DNA of 39,884 nt from Pseudolactococcus hodotermopsidis (GTDB lineage Bacteria; Bacillota; Bacilli; Lactobacillales; Streptococcaceae). Position numbers and translations under genes: made by a program. The stretch's first letter is position 1, and each line of letters begins with the position of its first letter. Below, in pieces: positions 33,754 to 39,884 of the stretch. The notes under the pieces are model-generated. The model saw nothing but the letters and a program-made list of their open reading frames with translations. It had not been told where the DNA came from and ran no database searches. The stretch spans positions 1 to 39,884 of the forward strand of contig NZ_BLLI01000012.1 of NCBI RefSeq assembly GCF_011170085.1, written 5' to 3'.

Positions 33754-33762
33754 ATCATAACA
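33754..33762 (-). promoter_or_regulatory. extended -10 promoter of the methionine synthase operon
   Basis: TGTTATGAT on the minus strand; upstream TAGTCA sits at 17-base spacing. Confidence 0.55.
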
Positions 33763-33822
33763 TAATTTTAACTAACTGACTAATATTTAAAAACTGAATT
33801 TAACTATAAAGAATGCCTATAT

Positions 33823-33868
33823 CGCAAAAAAATACCTCATCCGACAAGAATGAGGCATTTTTTTGCGA
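33823..33868 (-). terminator. terminator of the tRNA-Arg gene
   Basis: A long hairpin (GCAAAAAAATGCCTCAT against ATGAGGTATTTTTTTGC) directly after the tRNA. Confidence 0.9.
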
Positions 33869-33942
33869 TGATCCCAGCAGGATTCGAACCTGCGACCGTT
33901 CGCTTAGAAGGCGAATGCTCTATCCAGCTGAGCTATGAGACC
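33869..33942 (-). tRNA. tRNA-Arg (anticodon TCT)
   Basis: A 74-nt cloverleaf. The acceptor stem is GGTCTCA with TGGGATC and discriminator A. The D-arm is AGCTCAGCTGGATAGAGC, the anticodon stem TTCGC/GCGAA with loop CTTCTAA (anticodon TCT), and the T-arm GCAGGTTCGAATCCTGC. CCA is not encoded. It reads AGA codons. Confidence 0.96.
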
Positions 33943-33992
33943 ATTTGGCAGACTCTAAAATTCAATTTCCAGAGCGCCCTTAACACTACTAA

Positions 33993-34021
33993 ATTCTACC
34001 AAAAATTAACCGTTTCGTCAA
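33993..34021 (-). promoter_or_regulatory. promoter of tRNA-Arg
   Basis: TTGACG (34016-34021), a 17-base spacer and TAGAAT (33993-33998) on the minus strand. Confidence 0.75.
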
Positions 34022-34040
34022 ACTTTTTTATTGACTTAGA

Positions 34041-35378
34041 TTAATCAGTAGGCTCATATTGTTGCGATGACGACTCACTATTGGTCTCTTGTGTTGGCTC
34101 ATCTTCATAACTGTAATAATAGTAACCAGCTGCCTCCTCATTATCATCAGTAGCTGTATTAGACTTTTCTACTGCTTCATCTGCTGTAACTTGTGTGCCA
34201 TCCGTCAACAACGTTTTTTCCGTTGTTTGTCCATCAACCGTTATCAAGATTGTCGGCAATATCGTCTCTGTTGACAAAGCACCATAGTAATTTTCAAAAG
34301 TAACAATCCCAGTTGACAAAGACTTCTTAGCTGATTTACCAAGCGACAAGCGCAAAGCATTTTGCACACTGAGCAAGTTATTCTCAGGCATGACCTGATA
34401 AGAACCACCATCAATCATCTCGCCAACACCTTGTAACTTAATCGAACACATTTTTTTAAAGGCATCTTTGTAGCCAAGTAAACTTGTCAAAGATTTCGCA
34501 TTCACTGCAAAATCGGTTTTCATATTGCCCGAAACAGCTTGTAAAATTTTCTCGTAATTCGCCACGGAATTTAGGCTCAAAACTTTACTCACAACTTGCG
34601 TAATGACCTCACGTTGCCGCGCCTGACGACCAATATCACCCTCAGGGTCTTGATGACGCATGCGCGCATAAACCAAGGCTTGATCGCCGTCAATGTGCTG
34701 CACACCAGACTCAATCGTTGCTGTATAGTCAGGCTCAGTCTCCTCAATTGAAATCGGAAAATCAAGCGTATTATTGACGTCAATGCCACCAACAGCATCT
34801 ACCAAGTCTTTCAGACCATTCATGTTAATCAGCGCATATTTGTCAATATCCAAGCCAAGTTGCTGCTGAATAGTTGCCACAGCAGTAGCCGTCCCACCAA
34901 GAGAATAAGCAGCATTCAACTTATCCGTGGCAAGAAAATCGCCATCAGGATCAACAACATCCGTCAACATATCACGCTCCAATGAAACCATTGTCGTCGT
35001 ATTCGTTTGCGGATTAATCGTCATGACAATCATCGTATCAGAAAGCCCTTCCCAAAGATCCGCACGAGTCTTATCGCCCGTATCAATTCCCATTAACAAG
35101 ACCGTCAATGGTTTTGTTGCCTTGATAATATCATCAGATTTCTTACTAGAACCAAGCCCCAACTCTTCAAAAGTACTACGCATAACATCTTCTGTCCGAT
35201 GAAGCACAATCGTCCCATAGGCAAAGATTCCCCCAGCAGAAATCACTAAAAATGCCAAGCTACCAAGCAAAATCTTTTGCCAAAGTTTCATTTTGGACTT
35301 GCCATGTTTAGCAGTCATTTTCTTATCTTCTAAAGCCCTATCATTTCGACCACGATAAGTTTCTCGATTTCGTCTCAT
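34041..35378 (-). CDS. lytR: LytR-CpsA-Psr family wall-polymer ligase
   Basis: 445 residues. There is a cytoplasmic basic N-terminus, one membrane helix (about 34-56), and an extracytoplasmic LCP domain with LLMGIDTGDKTR (about 93-104), DTMIVMTINPQT, SLERDMLTDV and YARMRHQDPEGDIGRQARQR. These hold the Asp/Arg residues that bind the polyprenyl pyrophosphate and transfer wall polymers to peptidoglycan. The C-terminus is an acidic Glu/Ser/Tyr-rich tail. It resembles BrpA/LytR of Streptococcus. The ATG is six bases after TGATAAAAT, so the mRNA is probably leaderless despite the adjacent tsaE-GNAT genes. Confidence 0.9.
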   Translation of the reverse strand: MRRNRETYRGRNDRALEDKKMTAKHGKSKMKLWQKILLGSLAFLVISAGGIFAYGTIVLHRTEDVMRSTFEELGLGSSKKSDDIIKATKPLTVLLMGIDTGDKTRADLWEGLSDTMIVMTINPQTNTTTMVSLERDMLTDVVDPDGDFLATDKLNAAYSLGGTATAVATIQQQLGLDIDKYALINMNGLKDLVDAVGGIDVNNTLDFPISIEETEPDYTATIESGVQHIDGDQALVYARMRHQDPEGDIGRQARQREVITQVVSKVLSLNSVANYEKILQAVSGNMKTDFAVNAKSLTSLLGYKDAFKKMCSIKLQGVGEMIDGGSYQVMPENNLLSVQNALRLSLGKSAKKSLSTGIVTFENYYGALSTETILPTILITVDGQTTEKTLLTDGTQVTADEAVEKSNTATDDNEEAAGYYYYSYEDEPTQETNSESSSQQYEPTD

Positions 35379-35384
35379 ATTCCT

Positions 35385-35393
35385 ATTTTATCA
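35385..35393 (-). promoter_or_regulatory. leaderless-type promoter of lytR
   Basis: TGATAAAAT, six bases (AGGAAT), then ATG. The AGGA is only two bases from ATG, too close for a normal ribosome-binding site. Confidence 0.6.
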
Positions 35394-35473
35394 AATTTTA
35401 GGATTTTTCACTTGAAAATCTAGTAAATGTCATGGAATTGTAATCTTTTAGTCTTTTTAATTTTAAGGAGACT

Positions 35474-35986
35474 TTAAAAGAATTGCACCATTTCTAGCAC
35501 ATCAATCAACTGCCCATTCTCATCTTTTGCACCATATTTTCTAATCGACTCAATTTCAAAGCCATTTTTTTGATAAATGTGAACAGCCTTCTCATTGCGT
35601 TTTTGAACCTGAAGCTCCAAACGTTTAATGACACCTGTTTCTTCTACAAAGTCAATCATATCAGCCATTAGAATGCTGCCAATACCATAGCCCTGAAAAG
35701 ATTTACGAACAGCAATAAATAGTTCCCCAATATGCCGAATGCGCTCATGAAAATCAGCCGTCAGACTAACGACACCCGCAATTTCCTCCTCAACCAAGGC
35801 TAATAAATAAGCATTATTAGCCTTTTCATTAATTTGATTCAGATAAGCAATCATGTCATTTTCTGTCATCAAAATCCCTGCATCATCTAAGGTTAAAAAA
35901 TGCGTTTCCTTGCCAACCGCATTCAAAAAGTCAATCAATTTTTGTGCATCTTTTGGCTCAGCCGCTCTTACAATTATTTCTGCCAT
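35474..35986 (-). CDS. GNAT N-acetyltransferase
   Basis: 170 residues with the GNAT acetyl-CoA loop (VRKSFQGYGIGSILMADMI, about 93-111) and LELQVQKRNEKAVHIYQKNGF (motif B). It resembles the acetyltransferase found between tsaE and lytR in streptococci and lactococci. The substrate is unknown; a RimI-like role is possible but not shown. Its ATG overlaps the tsaE stop by one base (TAATG). Confidence 0.88.
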   Translation of the reverse strand: MAEIIVRAAEPKDAQKLIDFLNAVGKETHFLTLDDAGILMTENDMIAYLNQINEKANNAYLLALVEEEIAGVVSLTADFHERIRHIGELFIAVRKSFQGYGIGSILMADMIDFVEETGVIKRLELQVQKRNEKAVHIYQKNGFEIESIRKYGAKDENGQLIDVLEMVQFF

Positions 35987-36411
35987 TATCCTATATATGC
36001 CTCATATCTTTTGCCATGTGCAATCAATTTTAAATGTCGACTAGCCGTTAAAGGCTCAAAAATAATTTCCAGATAGTCGTCAGGTAAATCTTGTGCCAAA
36101 AGCTGTCCCCACTCGATAACGGTCACACCATTACCAAAAAGATAATCGTCCAAATCAATCGAGTCAGGATCGTCGCCAATCCGATACACATCCATGTGAT
36201 AGAGAGGTAGCCGCCCCTCATCGTACTCACGGACAATGGTATAAGTCGGACTTTTAATCATCTGATGAATGTCAAGCCCCAGTCCAAGCCCCTTGGTAAA
36301 TGTCGTCTTACCAGCACCTAAATCGCCCGTTAGAACAATAATATCGCCAGCCTTCAATTTTCTACCCAAATTTTCAGCAAAATCAAGCATCTCTTTTTCA
36401 TTCATTTTCAT
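35986..36411 (-). CDS. tsaE: tRNA threonylcarbamoyladenosine biosynthesis ATPase
   Basis: 141 residues. It works with TsaB and TsaD to make t6A37 in tRNAs reading ANN codons. The P-loop TGDLGAGKTTFTKGLG (about 28-43) is followed by SPTYTIVREY, LYHMDVYRI and VIEWGQLL, all diagnostic of the family. It is first in the tsaE-GNAT pair. The ATG lies six bases after TGGTATAAT with no ribosome-binding site. Confidence 0.95.
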   Translation of the reverse strand: MKMNEKEMLDFAENLGRKLKAGDIIVLTGDLGAGKTTFTKGLGLGLDIHQMIKSPTYTIVREYDEGRLPLYHMDVYRIGDDPDSIDLDDYLFGNGVTVIEWGQLLAQDLPDDYLEIIFEPLTASRHLKLIAHGKRYEAYIG

Positions 36412-36417
36412 ACTATC

Positions 36418-36426
36418 ATTATACCA
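36418..36426 (-). promoter_or_regulatory. leaderless-type promoter of tsaE
   Basis: TGGTATAAT on the minus strand, six bases (GATAGT), then ATG. Confidence 0.65.
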
Positions 36427-36447
36427 AAAAAACAGCCTTTCGACTGT

Positions 36448-36678
36448 TTATAGTTGGTTAATTTCACGAATACCTTCTGCCATCAGAGCAAGCCCAGCCA
36501 ATATCACAAGTCCCTGCAAAATTGACGTTTTATTTTGAACAATCAAGCCGATTACCACCGTCACAGCCAAAACCGCGCCAATAATAACAACAAAAAGGTT
36601 CAAATTTTTCTTAATCTCATCAGGTGCTAGAAAAATATAAAACAGAACAAAGAGTGCTAATATAATCAAGTAAAACAT
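36448..36678 (-). CDS. small membrane protein, DUF3165-like
   Basis: 76 residues from ATG 36678 (AAGGGAG five bases upstream). There are three hydrophobic helices (about 2-18, 28-46, 52-68) with a short charged loop (APDEIKKN). It resembles the DUF3165 proteins next to typA in lactococci and streptococci; function unknown. A longer frame to TTG 36741 is open but reads through a hairpin and has no ribosome-binding site. Confidence 0.75.
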   Translation of the reverse strand: MFYLIILALFVLFYIFLAPDEIKKNLNLFVVIIGAVLAVTVVIGLIVQNKTSILQGLVILAGLALMAEGIREINQL

Positions 36679-36733
36679 GGCTACTCCCTTAGTGATTGAG
36701 GAACGAAGTGACGAAGAGCTTAGGGAAGTAGCT
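36679..36733 (-). promoter_or_regulatory. hairpin that buries the ribosome-binding site of the DUF3165-like gene
   Basis: On the minus strand GCTACTTCCCTAAG pairs with CTAAGGGAGTAGC around a 26-base loop (6 bp, one bulge, 4 bp, one mismatch, 2 bp). The 3' arm contains the AAGGGAG site five bases before ATG, so the closed form should block initiation. Confidence 0.55.
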
Positions 36734-36742
36734 ATATACAAC

Positions 36743-36758
36743 GTGGCTAACCAGCCAC
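36743..36758. terminator. stem-loop after typA
   Basis: A perfect 6-bp stem GTGGCT/AGCCAC with a four-base loop, 12 bases after the typA stop. There is no T run, so it is more likely a processing or stability element than a full terminator. Confidence 0.4.
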
Positions 36759-36770
36759 TAAATTAAACGC

Positions 36771-38606
36771 TTACCCTTTTTTCTTCTTATTTGCTTTTTC
36801 ACGTTCCGCTTTATTCAAAATTTGTTTCCGCAAACGGATAGATTCTGGTGTGATTTCAAGATATTCATCATCCGCCATAAATTCAATTGATTCTTCAAGC
36901 GTGAGAATACGCGGCGTTTTAATAACATTAGTCTGGTCTTTATTAGCCGAACGGACATTCGTCATTTGTTTTGCTTTGGTCACATTAACCGTCAAGTCAT
37001 TTTCACGAGAATTTTCCCCGATAATCATGCCCTCATAAACTTCAGTCCCTGGATTGACAAAAATCGTGCCACGTTCTTCAACGCCCATAATCGCATACGT
37101 CGTTGTTTTACCCGTATCAATTGACACAAGCGCCCCACGACTACGACCGCCGATTTGTTCGTGAATCATCGGCAAATATTGATCAAAAGTATGGTTCATA
37201 ATACCATAACCACGTGTCATTGACAAAAATTCAGTCGAGAAACCAATCAAACCACGAGCAGGGACAAGGAAGATGAGACGAACTTGGCCATTGCCGGTAT
37301 TAATCATATCCTGCATCGCCCCCTTGCGCTCAGAAAGCGCTTGGATGATTGAGCCTTGGTACTCCTCAGGTGTATCAATTTGAACACGTTCAAATGGTTC
37401 AGAACGTACACCATCGATTTCACGTTCGATAACTTCAGGACGCGATACTTGCAATTCATAACCCTCACGACGCATTGTTTCGATAAGAATTGACAAATGG
37501 AGTTCCCCACGACCAGAAACAATCCAACGGTCAGGTGAATCAGTCGGGTCAATACGTAAAGAGACATCAGTTTGCAATTCTGCTTGCAAACGTTCTTCAA
37601 CTTTACGGGACGTTACCCATTTGCCCTCACGACCAGCAAAAGGTGAGTTATTGACAAGGAAAGTCATCTGCAAAGTTGGTTCGTCAATATGCAGAATCGG
37701 CAGTGGCTCAATATGGTCAGACGGTGTTACCGTTTCGCCAACAAAGATGTCCTCCATACCCGAAACAGCAATCAAATCACCTGCTTTAGCCTCTTTGATT
37801 TCAACACGTTCAAGACCAAAGAAACCGAACAATTTTGTCACACGGAAATTTTGCTTAGCGCCATCCAGTTTAGACAAGGTAACGCTATCGCCAACTTTAA
37901 TCGTCCCACGAAAAACACGTCCAATACCAATACGACCTACGAAATCATTGTAATCAAGCAAAGAAACTTGGAATTGCAAAGGCTCATCTGAATTATCAAC
38001 TGGCGCAGGAATATGGTCAATAATCGTTTCAAATAAAGGTTCCATCGTATGTTCTTGCGTCTTAAGGTCATCAGAAAGACTTGACGTGCCATTAATAGCT
38101 GAGGCGTAAACAACCGGAAACTCAAGTTGGTCTTCATCCGCACCAAGCTCAATCAAAAGCTCAAGCACTTCATCAACCACTTCTTCTGGACGCGCTGACG
38201 GTTTGTCAATTTTATTGACAACAACAATAGGTGTCAAGCCTTGATCCAAAGCCTTTTTCAAGACAAAACGCGTTTGTGGCATCGTTCCCTCGTAGGCATC
38301 GACAACCAAAACAACACCGTCAACCATTTTCATAATCCGCTCAACTTCACCACCGAAGTCCGCGTGACCTGGCGTATCAAGGATATTGATATGTTTCTCT
38401 TTATATTTTACAGCGGTATTTTTGGCAAGAATGGTAATGCCACGCTCTTTTTCAAGGTCGTTTGAGTCCATAGCGCGATCGTCAAGATGTGCGCGAGCGC
38501 TCAAAGTATCAGATTGTTTCAAAAGTTCATCAACCAGGGTCGTTTTGCCGTGGTCAACGTGGGCGATAATGGCGACATTCCGAATGTCTTCGCGTAATTT
38601 AGTCAA
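36771..38606 (-). CDS. typA: ribosome-associated translational GTPase
   Basis: 611 residues, full-length TypA/BipA. G1 AHVDHGKTTLVDELL (about 15-29), switch I RGITI, G3 DTPGHADFG (about 76-84) and G4 VNKIDKPSARP (about 130-140) are intact. The EF-Tu-like domain II, two EF-G-like domains and the unique C-terminal domain (ENSRENDLTVNVTKAKQMTN) follow. It acts in ribosome assembly and stress or cold adaptation. The start is TTG 38606 with AAAGGAAA upstream; TTG may reduce expression. Confidence 0.97.
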   Translation of the reverse strand: MTKLREDIRNVAIIAHVDHGKTTLVDELLKQSDTLSARAHLDDRAMDSNDLEKERGITILAKNTAVKYKEKHINILDTPGHADFGGEVERIMKMVDGVVLVVDAYEGTMPQTRFVLKKALDQGLTPIVVVNKIDKPSARPEEVVDEVLELLIELGADEDQLEFPVVYASAINGTSSLSDDLKTQEHTMEPLFETIIDHIPAPVDNSDEPLQFQVSLLDYNDFVGRIGIGRVFRGTIKVGDSVTLSKLDGAKQNFRVTKLFGFFGLERVEIKEAKAGDLIAVSGMEDIFVGETVTPSDHIEPLPILHIDEPTLQMTFLVNNSPFAGREGKWVTSRKVEERLQAELQTDVSLRIDPTDSPDRWIVSGRGELHLSILIETMRREGYELQVSRPEVIEREIDGVRSEPFERVQIDTPEEYQGSIIQALSERKGAMQDMINTGNGQVRLIFLVPARGLIGFSTEFLSMTRGYGIMNHTFDQYLPMIHEQIGGRSRGALVSIDTGKTTTYAIMGVEERGTIFVNPGTEVYEGMIIGENSRENDLTVNVTKAKQMTNVRSANKDQTNVIKTPRILTLEESIEFMADDEYLEITPESIRLRKQILNKAEREKANKKKKG

Positions 38607-38646
38607 GATTTTTTTCCTTTAATTTATATTCTACTTCAACTTATAT

Positions 38647-38675
38647 AGTATACCATATTTTTACTAAAATGCAAA
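38647..38675 (-). promoter_or_regulatory. promoter of typA
   Basis: TTTGCA (38670-38675), a 17-base spacer ending TGG, and TATACT (38647-38652) on the minus strand. Confidence 0.65.
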
Positions 38676-38676
38676 C

Positions 38677-38697
38677 AAACGCTTTTATTAAGCGTTT
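38677..38697. terminator. hairpin between the surface-protein remnant and typA
   Basis: AAACGCTT (38677-38684) pairs perfectly with AAGCGTTT (38690-38697) around five bases. It lies immediately upstream of the typA -35 and would end transcription from the remnant. Confidence 0.5.
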
Positions 38698-38752
38698 TCA
38701 TCTGCTTGAAAATGAGATTATTAATTTTTTGTTCAAAAAAATCTATTTAACT

Positions 38753-39884
38753 TCAAAAGTCAACAAGTAAATTTGAAACATCTAAACTCTTTAACTCATT
38801 ATGATAACACTGTAATTCTTTTAGTTCTGTCAATCCAGATACATTTAAACTTGTCAAGTAGTTATAGTGACAATCTAAATACTGTAATTTTTTTAATCCT
38901 GATATATCAATACTCTCTAATTGATTAGTACCACAATGTAAATAAGTGAGATTTTTAAAGAGATTAATTCCTGTTAAGTCTTTGATACCATGTTTATTAA
39001 CCGTTAATTCCGTAACAGCATTGACATTAATTTTGTACTGTCGCTCTCCTTCAGAGGTTTCTCTATAGGCTCTGTTGCTATTAAGTTCGACCTCAAAGCC
39101 TTTCTAAACCCCTCATCTGGAAAATTTTTCGCTGACAATTCAACTCAAAAATCTTCCGCACCAACAGTAATAACTTGCCTAACAAAAACATCATTATACT
39201 TAGCATTGCCTACTCGAATAGCTATTACCGCTATCTCACCAACAGACCTAACGGTCACATCTTGCCCGCTAAGCGTTGCCCCTGTTGTACTAGCATTGCT
39301 AATCGCATAAATAAACCTACCTGTCGTACCACCTTGAGCGACTAATTTAAGTTTTTTAGTTTGATTAAAATCAAGGAAATTTCCTGATGTGAAAATAAGG
39401 GGTGCTTGATTCGCTTTGACAGTTGTGATAGTAATATCTTTTGAGGCAGTACCGTAGTCACTCGTTGCTGCTTTAGTTGCTGTAACGACAATCGTACCAG
39501 GTGTTTTGAACGTCACTTCCCCTGTCGTTGCGTTTACTTTACCAGCAGAACCTGATTTTACCTTGAAAGTAACCTTGCCGTTGCCTTTACCTGAAACATT
39601 GAGTGTACATTTTTCATTCCATGGATAATCAGAAATTTCGTCAATCTCAAGCTCTGGTATTGCCTTATCTGCTATTACTGAAATAACTTGCTCAACAGAA
39701 ACATCATTATACTTCTCATCGCCTTGCCGAGTAGCAATTACTGTCAAATTGCCCGCGGCATTAACCGTCAGATTTTGACCGCTAAGCGTTGCACCTGTTG
39801 TGCCTGCATCTTTAATAGCATAAGTAATCTTACCAGCTGTGCCACCTTGGGCAACCAATTTCAATTTTTTAGTTTGGTCAAAAT
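38753..39884 (-). pseudogene. decayed Ig-like / leucine-rich-repeat surface protein (cut by right edge)
   Basis: The frame enters from the right edge with two Ig-like repeats (each with TKKLKLVAQGG, TTGATLSGQ, YNDV and QVI(S/T)V) around a third Ig-like unit. It hits an in-frame TGA at 39145-39147, just after VGAEDF. The same frame then continues VELSAKNFPDEGFRKAL, the usual lead-in to bacterial LRR domains. After a frameshift and loss of the FDxNxDG-type segment, EVELNSNRAYRETSEGERQY and five LRR-like units (such as NLTYLHCGTNQLESIDISGL, LQYLDCHYNYLTSLNVSGL) follow to TGA 38753. There is no LPXTG anchor. It is an adhesin-like gene broken at two or more places. Confidence 0.75.

Noticed and set aside
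33728-33822. Cobalamin or S-box riboswitch before the methionine synthase operon
   Set aside because: The predicted promoter leaves a leader of only about 25 nt, and no conserved box is visible.
36679-36741. N-terminal extension of the DUF3165-like protein to TTG 36741
   Set aside because: It would translate the hairpin as a Ser-rich segment without family similarity, and no ribosome-binding site precedes it.
1-39884. CRISPR arrays, prophage, insertion sequences or integrase
   Set aside because: No regularly spaced repeats, transposase or integrase reading frames, or phage structural genes were seen.

Overview
This window looks like a chromosomal segment of a low-GC Gram-positive coccus of the Streptococcaceae, most likely Lactococcus or a close relative. 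The evidence is the gene content and order (tsaE-GNAT-lytR, tadA next to the SRP RNA, a SpxR-like regulator next to nrnA, a DUF3165 gene next to typA), a perfect CodY box and a CiaR-type repeat. This assignment is inference; no 16S or other taxonomic marker is present. Most genes lie on the minus strand.

Layout. 1-2.5 kb: an LXG-type (type VII secretion) polymorphic toxin, a probable immunity gene, and remnants. 2.6-8.7 kb: gltB-gltD (glutamate synthase) with a consensus promoter and a perfect CodY box abutting the -35. 8.7-14.3 kb: a DcuS/DcuR-like two-component system divergent from a DcuA/B-like transporter and an AbgB-like M20 amidohydrolase, probably one sense-import-hydrolyse module. 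14.3-18.1 kb: a very AT-rich ABC exporter operon of two permeases and a tandem ATPase broken by a one-base frameshift, behind a 240-nt leader. 18.2-20.4 kb: an AEC-family carrier and a D-2-hydroxyacid dehydrogenase. 20.4-22.0 kb: a small XRE regulator with two matching operators, followed by four tandem small membrane-protein genes that are all frameshifted. 22.0-29.9 kb: housekeeping genes (Bax inhibitor-1-like, MaoC-like, HD, NrnA-like, SpxR-like, GNAT, a decayed hicB, yueI, ogt, SRP RNA, tadA, an MBL hydrolase). 29.96-30.07 kb: a probable CiaR-controlled small RNA. 30.2-33.7 kb: a cobalamin-dependent methionine synthase operon (reactivation-domain protein, ECF S component, short MetH). 33.8-38.6 kb: tRNA-Arg(UCU), lytR, a GNAT, tsaE, a DUF3165 gene and typA. 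38.7 kb to the end: a decayed Ig-like/leucine-rich-repeat surface protein running off the right edge.

Two observations stand out. First, five genes (HD, GNAT, yueI, lytR, tsaE) share one promoter architecture: an extended -10 (TGnTAnAAT), exactly six bases, then ATG. This predicts leaderless mRNAs. The SRP RNA promoter in the same window has the same six-base spacing to its expected 5' end. Second, at 29965-30074 a CiaR repeat (TTTAAG-N5-TTTAAG) sits ten bases from a TATAAT and drives a transcript of about 70 nt. That transcript carries a 13-nt segment complementary to a ribosome-binding site plus ATG and ends in a terminator, which is the hallmark organisation of streptococcal csRNAs.

At least seven loci carry indels or in-frame stops. 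They concentrate in accessory AT-rich DNA, so real decay is likely, but sequencing indels cannot be excluded from sequence alone.
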